Source: Lacipirellula limnantheis (lineage in GTDB: Bacteria > Planctomycetota > Planctomycetia > Pirellulales > Lacipirellulaceae). Taken from it: a DNA stretch of 64,000 nucleotides. The notes beneath the pieces are model-generated. The model was not told where the DNA came from. It did no database searches and saw only the letters and a list, made by a program, of their open reading frames with translations. Shown here in pieces: positions 24,288 through 30,564 of the stretch. Numbering within the stretch: position 1 is the first letter of the stretch; each line of letters starts with the position of its first letter. The position numbers and the translations under genes are program-made. The stretch lies in contig NZ_CP036339.1 in assembly GCF_007746075.1 (NCBI RefSeq), forward strand, positions 4,927,786 through 4,991,785, given 5' to 3'.

Positions 24288-25655
24288 TCAAATAACCAGC
24301 CCGAATCCGCCATATCTGTAGCCATCTCGGGTCTTACTTTTGGTGAACAGTTTTTCCAAAATGCGGCGTCCGAAGGCTGTTTGGTTCACCGCACGCTCAT
24401 TCAACCGCTCACACCACGCCCGATAGTCTCCGAACGCCTCACTCGCTTTGCAGCCGGCGTGCTCGGCAACTAGGCATCGTTCATCGAACCAGCGAGCGAA
24501 CGAATCCGACTCGGCGCGATACTCGCTCGTGGCTTCCACAACGCACGCTGGCGCCTTCAATCCGTCTCGTCGCCACGCCAGGCAACCGTCAACGCACCAC
24601 CGCAAGATTGAGCCGAGTTCCTTCCGCAGCTTTTGCTGGAGTTGGTTGTCTTGGCGAGCCTCGTCGATCGTCACGCTGAACGGGATCAGCAGTAGCCGAC
24701 GCCAGATGCCGTGGTCAGTGCCACGAACGACAGGCCGGTGGTTGGTGGTCAACAGCACTTGATGCGATGGCTTAAACTCCCAAAAGTTCTCACGCATCCT
24801 GCGAGCCTTGATGGTGTCGCCGCCGCATAGCTCTTTGACTAGCGGCTCGTTCAACCGGGCTCCGTCCGCCGTCTCGCTGATGCAAACAAGTCGCTTGCCG
24901 TGCAGGTCGGCCAATTCGCACGGATGCCGTTCGCCCCGGCTTTGCATGAGCAGCCCCGCCGGAGCCTTGCAGGCGTACTCGCCGAACGCCGTCAACAGCG
25001 TCTCGGTGAACACGCTTTTCCCGTTGCTCCCGTTGCCGTACAGAATGGGCAACCGGTGCTCCATCACGAGTCCGGGCATCGCCGAGCCAATCAGCCGCCT
25101 GATGAACGCGATAAGCTCGACGTTGCTGGCGAATATCCGGTCGAGAAACTCCAGCCACAGCACTGGCTCGCTTCCCGCTTCGGTCGGATAAATCAGGCAG
25201 GTCGACTTGGTAATCAGGTCGGCGCTGTCGTGCTTCCGCAATTCGCCGGTTCGCAGGTCCACCGTTCCGTTGATGCAATTCAAATCCCAAGGGTCGGCGT
25301 CCAGCTTGTCGACGGTTATCGGCAACGGGCGTTCACTCTTCGCCAGTTCGACCATCGACTCCAGCCGGGCCCGTGAGTGTGAAAGCCTCGCCCAGTTCGC
25401 CAGCGACTTCTGCAACGAATCTGAGCCACAGACGGCAGCCTCAGAGTAGATGCTCGACGCGGTTTGCTTCGCGTATCGCATCACCACGCCGTTGTCGTCA
25501 GCCCGCCAACGAACGCCGTCGAACCGCAGCCACGAGTTCCAACCGTGGACGTAGCGAAGATGGCGCCCGTGCTGTTCGGCGAACCGAGCAGCGTTGGAAA
25601 CGTCATTGCAAACGTCGCGTTGGATGGCTTCTAGTTGTTGGATACGCACGCTCAT
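24288..25655 (-). CDS. D5-type SF3 replicative helicase, 455 aa
   Basis: Phage/plasmid P4-family helicase. A D5_N-like region (about 30-190) precedes the superfamily 3 ATPase: Walker A YGNGSNGKSVF (about 206-216), Walker B-like LVCISETADG near 259, Motif C LLTTNHRP near 300, and arginine finger region GIWRRLLLIPF. The C-terminal domain ends RDGYRYGGFGL. A primase domain at the N-terminus, common in longer relatives (700-800 aa), is absent. The gene overlaps the 109 aa ORF upstream by 4 bp (translational coupling), and the candidate origin directly follows its stop. Confidence 0.88.
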   Translation of the reverse strand: MSVRIQQLEAIQRDVCNDVSNAARFAEQHGRHLRYVHGWNSWLRFDGVRWRADDNGVVMRYAKQTASSIYSEAAVCGSDSLQKSLANWARLSHSRARLESMVELAKSERPLPITVDKLDADPWDLNCINGTVDLRTGELRKHDSADLITKSTCLIYPTEAGSEPVLWLEFLDRIFASNVELIAFIRRLIGSAMPGLVMEHRLPILYGNGSNGKSVFTETLLTAFGEYACKAPAGLLMQSRGERHPCELADLHGKRLVCISETADGARLNEPLVKELCGGDTIKARRMRENFWEFKPSHQVLLTTNHRPVVRGTDHGIWRRLLLIPFSVTIDEARQDNQLQQKLRKELGSILRWCVDGCLAWRRDGLKAPACVVEATSEYRAESDSFARWFDERCLVAEHAGCKASEAFGDYRAWCERLNERAVNQTAFGRRILEKLFTKSKTRDGYRYGGFGLVI

Positions 25656-25981
25656 GCAACCGCCCCCCGTTCGTCTTCGGCGATGCGGTCCACTTGCGAC
25701 AACGCCCGCCGCTTTGCCCGTGCGTATAACGCGACAGTCGCTGCCAGCGGTGCTATGAACGCATTGCCGCGAAGCTTGGAGCGGTCAAAGAGATGGCGGA
25801 ACCGGAGCGGTATCGAGCACTCCAGGCATTGCTCCGCAAGGTCTTCTAAACCGCAAGTGTCTGGTTGCGGAATCTTGGCAACGTGAATGTCGATGTTCCG
25901 TTCAGCGAAAAATTCGACGTAGTTGCCGTTACAGACGGCGAGAACCTGTTGCCGCTGTAGTGGTTTCTGTGGATACTCCAT
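25652..25981 (-). CDS. Hypothetical protein coupled to helicase, 109 aa
   Basis: Overlaps the helicase start by 4 bp. The sequence starts MEYPQKPLQRQQVLAVCNG, has a beta-strand-like middle (NYVEFFAERNIDIHVAKI) and two Cys (TCGLEDLAEQCLEC), ending helical and basic (ARAKRRALSQVDRI). Coupling suggests it works with the helicase, perhaps as a DNA-binding or loading partner. No family recognised. Confidence 0.6.
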   Translation of the reverse strand: MEYPQKPLQRQQVLAVCNGNYVEFFAERNIDIHVAKIPQPDTCGLEDLAEQCLECSIPLRFRHLFDRSKLRGNAFIAPLAATVALYARAKRRALSQVDRIAEDERGAVA

Positions 25982-26053
25982 TTGCTCGCTCTCCAGAATT
26001 GCGGGGGCCGGTCGCCGCGGTGGCCAAACTTTGGCGACCGGCTTCCCCGTGGT

Positions 26054-26227
26054 TCACTCTTCCCCGATGCTGCCCGGGTCGATGGCGTGGTGGTCACTGC
26101 CGCTATCTCGTTGCTTGTCGAGATAGCCCGCCAGCCGATGCAACTCTCGCAACGCCGCCGTGCGAATCTCCGCGACGGGGTGAGCCGCTAGCTCGACCAC
26201 GCTCTGCCAAGTGGGGGTAACGTCCAT
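26054..26227 (-). CDS. Small helical protein, 57 aa
   Basis: Read directly: ATG at 26225-26227 with CTGGAGAAACT upstream, TGA at 26054-26056. Product is helical and charged (MDVTPTWQSVVELAAHPVAE, then RTAALRELHRLAGYLDKQ) with an acidic end. Gaps to the neighbours on both sides are 72 bp, in the same direction, so it sits in the module operon. Confidence 0.55.
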   Translation of the reverse strand: MDVTPTWQSVVELAAHPVAEIRTAALRELHRLAGYLDKQRDSGSDHHAIDPGSIGEE

Positions 26228-26299
26228 AGTTTCTCCAGGGGTGCGACCGACATAGAAACGCCCATACGCTGGTCGCGGTGCGACGGGGCGATGAGTGAC

Positions 26300-26590
26300 C
26301 TAGACGCCGGCCTTGGCTAGCTCGGCTTCGGCCTTGCGAATTGCCGCTTCACGCTGGCGATTGGTGCGGGGTCCGGGAGCGGTGACGCCAGTGGCGGCGG
26401 CGGTGGAGCGTTCTACGAACCGCTGGAACGCCTCTTGAGTGGTGTAGCGGCGTCCACCGATGCTGAAGGTTTCCAACACGACGCCTTTGACGCCGCGGTT
26501 TGACCATCGCCACGGAGTGGGAACAGAGACGCCCTCCTGCCGGGCGAGTTCAGTGAGTGAGAGCCGACGCTCTTTAAGAAAATCGACCAT
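26300..26590 (-). CDS. DUF1580 helix-turn-helix protein, 96 aa
   Basis: Start at MVDFLKERRLSLTELAR (26590; AGGA upstream), not the longer frame. The N-terminal part reads as an excisionase/MerR-type HTH: LSLTELARQEGVSVPTPWRW, then NRGVKGVVLETFSIGGRRY, the pattern of planctomycete DUF1580 proteins. C-terminal half is basic and helical. In satellite islands, such small HTH proteins next to the integrase act as excisionase or copy/transcription regulators; inferred from position here. A palindrome overlaps the region just upstream of its start. Confidence 0.75.
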   Translation of the reverse strand: MVDFLKERRLSLTELARQEGVSVPTPWRWSNRGVKGVVLETFSIGGRRYTTQEAFQRFVERSTAAATGVTAPGPRTNRQREAAIRKAEAELAKAGV

Positions 26591-26599
26591 TATATCCTC

Positions 26600-26631
26600 G
26601 CAATTGGTGATGAAGTGAATCACACAATTGC
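26600..26631. promoter_or_regulatory. Palindrome upstream of DUF1580 gene
   Basis: GCAATTG (26600-26606) and CAATTGC (26625-26631) with further partial pairing (GTGAT / ATCAC). It lies 10-41 bp before the DUF1580 start, so autorepression is plausible. Confidence 0.45.
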
Positions 26632-26672
26632 AAAACTAGTCGGTCGATATCAGTGTCGTCGAACCCGGAAAG

Positions 26673-26719
26673 CACGCTCTCTGTAAGTCGTTATTAGTAA
26701 GGCCATTACGGAGAGCGTG
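26673..26719. promoter_or_regulatory. 14-bp inverted repeat with repeated arm
   Basis: CACGCTCTCTGTAA (26673-26686) pairs with TTACGGAGAGCGTG (26706-26719), 13 of 14. The arm's AGAGCGTGTATG occurs again as direct repeats at 26712-26723 and 26738-26749, 26 bp apart. A protein-binding array or transcript end are both possible. Confidence 0.5.
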
Positions 26720-26754
26720 TATGGTCCCGGAAGCGGTAGAGCGTGTATGACATG

Positions 26755-27342
26755 TCAGGAAGTCAGACGTTTTAGCTCAGCTTTGTGCTCCTTGCTGAGC
26801 CAACTTGTGTCGTATTTGCCGAGTAAGAGCCGACTAATAGCCTGGTTGGTCGCCCCTTCCGTTCTCTGTTGGGCCTGCTGCTTCAATCGGGGGATGTTGC
26901 GTTCGCCGTCCAGGTACGCCTCGATTAACTTCTTGATTTTCGGTCCCGCCTTGATGGGGGGTCGGTCAACTGACTCGCCCGCCGGCTCGCCCTGGGCAGC
27001 CAGTGCCGCGTCGATCAGAAGTTCCTTCGTTGGCCACCATCGCCACAGTAGCTTATCGACTTCCACAACGGGAACTCGAAAGGCGCTCATGCAGCCGAGG
27101 GGGTCTTTTGCTTGGATGGCCCGCATCAAGTCCAGCATGGGGGTCGGATCGTGCGGGGTTTTCTCCGTCATCCACGCAGCTAGTTGCAAGCCGAGAGTTG
27201 AGAGCCGCGGTGGTAAGTCGGGGGCGAGTTCGCTGTCCCAGAAGTTGGCGACGATGGTCTCGAAATCTTCGAGAGCTTCGAAGAACTCTGTCCAGTTGGT
27301 GATCTTGCCGACACGCGGCGAAGCATTGGATTGGGGAACCAT
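26755..27342 (-). CDS. Hypothetical protein in element, 195 aa
   Basis: Soluble protein. A helical N-terminus (WTEFFEALEDFETIVANFWD), a Trp-rich middle (VEVDKLLWRWWPTKELLIDA), and a basic C-terminal helix-turn-helix-like part (KIKKLIEAYLDGERNIPRLK then AISRLLLGKYDTSW). DNA binding by the C-terminal half is plausible. It lies between integrase and DUF1580 genes, all leftward. A hairpin follows the integrase stop before its start. No family recognised. Confidence 0.6.
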   Translation of the reverse strand: MVPQSNASPRVGKITNWTEFFEALEDFETIVANFWDSELAPDLPPRLSTLGLQLAAWMTEKTPHDPTPMLDLMRAIQAKDPLGCMSAFRVPVVEVDKLLWRWWPTKELLIDAALAAQGEPAGESVDRPPIKAGPKIKKLIEAYLDGERNIPRLKQQAQQRTEGATNQAISRLLLGKYDTSWLSKEHKAELKRLTS

Positions 27343-27375
27343 CAGAATTGCCTTACCTTTCCGCCGAGCGACCAG

Positions 27376-27409
27376 CCGGCGCCGCAGCGGTAAGGTACTG
27401 CGACGCCGG
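27376..27409. promoter_or_regulatory. Hairpin between integrase and next gene
   Basis: CCGGCGCCGCAG (27376-27387) pairs with CTGCGACGCCGG (27398-27409), 11 of 12, loop 10 nt, between the integrase stop and the downstream start. May attenuate read-through; no T-run. Confidence 0.4.
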
Positions 27410-27452
27410 CGGGTCTGGCGGGGAGCTACCCCGCGAACTCGACAATGAGAAT

Positions 27453-28628
27453 TTAACCGATACGCTTCGCCACTTCCAAACCCTTCGCCAAATCACGCTC
27501 GGCGTAAACCTGGGTCACGTCCGCTTTGGAATGGCCCAGAACTATCTGCGCGGCTTCCAGTCCGAATTCGCGACGGACTTCGGTCGCCGCGGCGTGGCGC
27601 AACTGGTTGGGTGACCAATGCTCGATACGGGCCTTGATACAGGCGCGAGTGATTGCCACAGCGTAGGAGCCAGTCTTGAAGCGGCCACCCGGTTTCCGCG
27701 CGGGCTTCCGCTTGCGATTTGTGCCGGCCCGATTGCCGCACGACAGTGGCGTCTTTCTGGCCGCCGCCCGCTGCTCGCGCCACCATGCGGCAGATTCGCC
27801 GGGGGAGAAACAGCAGTCGATTGCATCCCGCAGCAGGTAGGGACGGAGAATGTCTTGAGCCTGCGGGCCAATGAAAATGGTTCGGTCCTTCCCGAAATGG
27901 GCCGTTTTGTGCTCGGCAGGCTTAGCCGTCCACACCTCGCCGGAGCGATCGACGTCGCAAGGACGCAGCTTGCAAACCTCCCCGGGTCGCGCACCTGTCA
28001 GCAGTTGGAATCGAACCATTGCAGCCACGATGGGCGACAGATGGGGCAGGGTGGCTTCGACGATTTTTGGCTCGACCGGCCTCACTGGCTCCGTCTCTCG
28101 CAGCGTCGTTCGTCCCTTGCGTAATCCTGGGATGATCGCCAGCGTTTGAGCAACATTGGCGGGGATCTTTCCTTCGGCGGCGCCCCAGCGGAAGATCGCA
28201 ACCATCCTGCTCATCAACTCGTTGACGTGACCGCGGCTGTGGTCCTCTGCGATGATCGCTTGTCGAACTGCCTTGAACTGGACCACGCCGAACTCAGCCG
28301 CCGGCGTTCGACCATATAGGGCCTTCAGAGGCCGCGCAACGCGTTTCATCGTCGCGAAGGTGCCGTGTGTCCTGTCGCCGTAGTACTCCTTGGCGAACAG
28401 CAGGTAGTCGGCGACGAGCTCGACGATGGTCAGTTCGGGCTGCGCGGCGCCGAACGAAGCAGACCTCCCCGATGACAGCCACTCAGTGACGAGGCGATCA
28501 TATTCGAGCTTGCTTGACTTAGAGTTGTGTGGACCGAGATAGTGATCGCGACCATTGATGGTGACGATCGCCTGCCCACTAGCGCGATGCTTCCGATACT
28601 TCGGAACAGCTTGAATTAGACGTGGCAC
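27453..28628 (-). CDS. int: Tyrosine integrase of tRNA-Val element, 391 aa
   Basis: Site-specific recombinase for integration and excision at tRNA-Val. The GTG start at 28628 is chosen because GGGAG lies 9 nt upstream and the product then begins (M)PRLIQAVPKYRKHRASG, the usual planctomycete integrase start; the frame itself opens at 28703. An N-terminal arm/SAM-like region (about 1-175) precedes the catalytic domain: first Arg in LLTGARPGEVCKL, second motif NQLRHAAATEV (HxxR), then LGHSKADVTQVYAERD with the nucleophile Tyr. A 40-residue Arg/Lys-rich insert sits before the HxxR box. Confidence 0.93.
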   Translation of the reverse strand: MPRLIQAVPKYRKHRASGQAIVTINGRDHYLGPHNSKSSKLEYDRLVTEWLSSGRSASFGAAQPELTIVELVADYLLFAKEYYGDRTHGTFATMKRVARPLKALYGRTPAAEFGVVQFKAVRQAIIAEDHSRGHVNELMSRMVAIFRWGAAEGKIPANVAQTLAIIPGLRKGRTTLRETEPVRPVEPKIVEATLPHLSPIVAAMVRFQLLTGARPGEVCKLRPCDVDRSGEVWTAKPAEHKTAHFGKDRTIFIGPQAQDILRPYLLRDAIDCCFSPGESAAWWREQRAAARKTPLSCGNRAGTNRKRKPARKPGGRFKTGSYAVAITRACIKARIEHWSPNQLRHAAATEVRREFGLEAAQIVLGHSKADVTQVYAERDLAKGLEVAKRIG

Positions 28629-28654
28629 GTGCGAATCTCCCGAGCTTCGAACGC

Positions 28655-28676
28655 CAAAACGGTATTTACCGTTTTG
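28655..28676. promoter_or_regulatory. 22-bp palindrome upstream of integrase
   Basis: CAAAACGGTA-TT-TACCGTTTTG, perfect 10-bp arms, ends 27 bp before the integrase start codon and 71 bp inside the right att repeat. Near-identical site at 13683-13704. Likely controls integrase or forms part of the recombination complex. Confidence 0.65.
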
Positions 28677-28746
28677 CGCTCTTGGGAAATGCCGCACTGC
28701 CAAACGTTGGCAGGTGTCAGAAACTCATGACCGGCTAAGACTTACA

Positions 28747-28795
28747 TTGAGTGGGCGATGAGGGGCTCGAACCCCCGACATTCACGGTGTAAGCG
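28747..28795. repeat. attR: repeat inside intact tRNA-Val
   Basis: Perfect 49-bp match to 13495-13543. It covers the tRNA 3' end through the anticodon arm plus five flanking bases. The crossover lies somewhere within the identical stretch. Confidence 0.9.
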
Positions 28796-28824
28796 TGACG
28801 CTCTACCAACTGAGCTAATCGCCC
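28752..28824 (-). tRNA. tRNA-Val (anticodon TAC)
   Basis: 73-nt cloverleaf on the minus strand. Acceptor GGGCGAT pairs with ATCGCCC, 7 of 7; D-arm GCTCAGTTGGTAGAGC; anticodon stem TCACG/CGTGA with loop CTTACAC (TAC reads GTA); T-arm GGGGG-TTCGAGC-CCCTC. Discriminator A, CCA not encoded. Its 3' half is the integration target of the adjacent element, and integration leaves the gene intact. Confidence 0.96.
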
Positions 28825-28947
28825 CGGCGACGCGCCGCCTGCGGGCGGCCGATCTTGCGATCGTAGTTCGCGGGGCAGGGGGGTGTCAATTGGGCTGCCG
28901 CCCGCCCTCGATTACAATAGCGCCCCCAGGGAACTTGGAGAGAAGGC

Positions 28948-29901
28948 GTGTTGGAAACGGCGACGACGCTGCTGTTGGCAATCCATTTGCTCGCGATGAA
29001 CGTCGCCTCAGCAGGTCCGCTGGCCGGAGCCTGGCTGGCGACGCGAAGCCGACGCGCTGGCGATCGATCTCATGCGCTTGACCGGGGAGCCCGCAAGACT
29101 TTCGGTTGGTCGCTGGCGTGTCTTGCCATTGGCGCGCTGGTCGGCGGAATCATGTTGCTGGCGCCAAGCGCAGGCGTACGCGCGGCGCTCGCGCGTTTTC
29201 CGGCCGACGCCTATTGGTTTGCCGGGTCGGAGCTACTTTTTTCCGCGGCGTGCATCGCGGCCTGTGTAAAGCTAATCCACCGGCCCAAGCTAATGTGGCT
29301 GCTTGCCGCGGCAACGGCGACAAACTTGCTTTACCACTTTCCGCCGTTGATGGCGGTCTTCGGCGAACTAGCCGCCAATGGCGACTGGGCTGCGGACGCC
29401 GTGCTCGATCGCCCAACCCTCAGGCGTCTCTGGTTGCGGCCTGAAGTGCTTTCGTTATGGGTCCACTTCGCGTTGGCATCGATCGCCGTTGCCTTCGCGG
29501 CGGCGCTGGCGGCGTGTCATCGCGTCGCGACGAGCGCAGCGGAGTCTGTCGACGCTGGAACGGCGCGGCGGCTGGCCGGCTGTGCGTTGGCGGCGACGGT
29601 GCTGCAGATTCCCGTCGGGATCTGGCTGCTGTTGGCAAGCGACCAGGCGTCGCAGCAGGCCATGATGGGAGGAAGCTGGCCGGCGACGATCGGCCTGGCA
29701 GGCGGCGTGTGGGTGGCCCTGGGAGTGATGCAGTCGCTGGCCACGATTGCCTGGGGCGATGACGATCGACGGCAAACCTTTCGGGCCTGCGTTCTGTTGA
29801 CGATCACGGTCGTCTTCATGTCCTTCGCGCTACGGTCGAGCCGAAGCGCCAATGCTGGACCAGCGCCCGCGATCGACGCGACCGCAGGCGATGCGCAATA
29901 A
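28948..29901 (+). CDS. Multi-pass membrane protein, 317 aa
   Basis: GTG start preceded by GGAGAGAAGGC. About seven to eight hydrophobic helices, starting TTLLLAIHLLAMNVASAG, then AIGALVGGIMLL, LMWLLAAATATNLLYHF, LSLWVHFALASIAVAFAAAL, TVLQIPVGIWLLL, LLTITVVFMSFAL. Several His (IHLLAMN, YHFPP, WVHF) sit in membrane segments, as in heme-binding membrane proteins, and a small periplasmic cytochrome c gene lies convergent next to it; a redox role is possible but not shown. Pro/Ala-rich tail. No family named. Confidence 0.7.
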   Translation: MLETATTLLLAIHLLAMNVASAGPLAGAWLATRSRRAGDRSHALDRGARKTFGWSLACLAIGALVGGIMLLAPSAGVRAALARFPADAYWFAGSELLFSAACIAACVKLIHRPKLMWLLAAATATNLLYHFPPLMAVFGELAANGDWAADAVLDRPTLRRLWLRPEVLSLWVHFALASIAVAFAAALAACHRVATSAAESVDAGTARRLAGCALAATVLQIPVGIWLLLASDQASQQAMMGGSWPATIGLAGGVWVALGVMQSLATIAWGDDDRRQTFRACVLLTITVVFMSFALRSSRSANAGPAPAIDATAGDAQ

Positions 29902-29935
29902 AAAAGGTTGCCTCTATCTAGTTAGAGGCAACCTT
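29901..29935 (-). terminator. Rho-independent terminator, minus direction
   Basis: Perfect 12-bp stem AAGGTTGCCTCT (29904-29915) with AGAGGCAACCTT (29924-29935). The run of A at 29899-29903 gives a T-run when read leftward, so it ends the cytochrome gene. On the plus strand it may end the membrane-protein gene less efficiently. Confidence 0.8.
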
Positions 29936-29985
29936 CGTCGTGTGTCGCGAAAGAGCGGGTCGCACCACTGGCAACGCGATCGCTC

Positions 29986-30399
29986 CTACTCTTCTTTTGG
30001 TTCTTCCTTGGCCTTTTCCAGGTCGCCGCCCGGGAGTTCGCCCTTCGCGATCAACTCGCCGTAGGTCGGGCTCTTGTCATCCTCCGGGTCGCTGTGCATC
30101 TCAGCAACCGTGGCCAGGGCCGCCTTGATCTTCTCGACGTCCTTCTTGTCGGTCTTCGCATCGAGAAGTTCCACCAGATGCTTGCCGTAGGCGTTATGGT
30201 GGGGGCCGATCTTCTTGCCCTGATGGCAAATGTGGCACTTGGCCTTCGTCTTGACCATCTTGGCGAACTCTTCGTTCGGATGATCGTTGATATATTCTTT
30301 GATGAAGACCGCCTGGAACGGGGCGATGGCGCTGGCCGAGTTGGCGGTGAAGCCAGACAGGGCAACGGCGCAGAACATCGTCAGGGCGAACGTACGCAT
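29986..30399 (-). CDS. Small periplasmic c-type cytochrome, 137 aa
   Basis: Start ATG at 30399 follows GGAGCTTTCCAAC and gives a signal peptide (MRTFALTMFCAVALSGF, cut near ASA). The single heme site is CHICH (CxxCH) in KAKCHICHQGKK at about residues 54-65, placing it in the c-type cytochrome class exported before heme attachment. A His (GPHHNAYGKH) close by may supply an axial ligand. The C-terminus is highly charged (EKAKEEPKEE). Likely an electron carrier for the respiratory chain or a partner oxidase; which one is unknown. Ends at a strong terminator. Confidence 0.85.
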   Translation of the reverse strand: MRTFALTMFCAVALSGFTANSASAIAPFQAVFIKEYINDHPNEEFAKMVKTKAKCHICHQGKKIGPHHNAYGKHLVELLDAKTDKKDVEKIKAALATVAEMHSDPEDDKSPTYGELIAKGELPGGDLEKAKEEPKEE

Positions 30400-30564
30400 G
30401 TTGGAAAGCTCCTGGGCAACTGATACTCGCGGCCAGGGAGGGCGCTGCCGCCGCCGCCGCAAGCAGGGGAAGGGTCGCCGCAGCGACTAACCCCAATGGG
30501 TAGGTTCCAGGTAGTAGAATTCGCCGCCGATGGGGTGTCAAGCTGCGATCCAACTGCCGCCCTG

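Larger units (their letters stand above)
13495..28795. mobile_element. 15.3-kb integrative element in tRNA-Val
   Basis: Bounded by a perfect 49-bp direct repeat (13495-13543 and 28747-28795). The right copy is the 3' half of an intact tRNA-Val and the left copy is the displaced 3' half. A tyrosine integrase sits next to the intact tRNA, as in P4-like and satellite islands. The minus strand carries integrase, unknown protein, DUF1580 protein, small proteins, SF3 helicase and a short protein. The left part carries exported-protein cargo and a broken SRA-HNH endonuclease. No capsid, terminase, portal or conjugation genes were seen. A candidate origin lies at 24178-24286. Confidence 0.88.

Noticed and set aside
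13495-28795. Complete prophage
   Set aside because: No capsid, portal, terminase, tail, lysis or packaging genes; the gene set is integrase, helicase and cargo.
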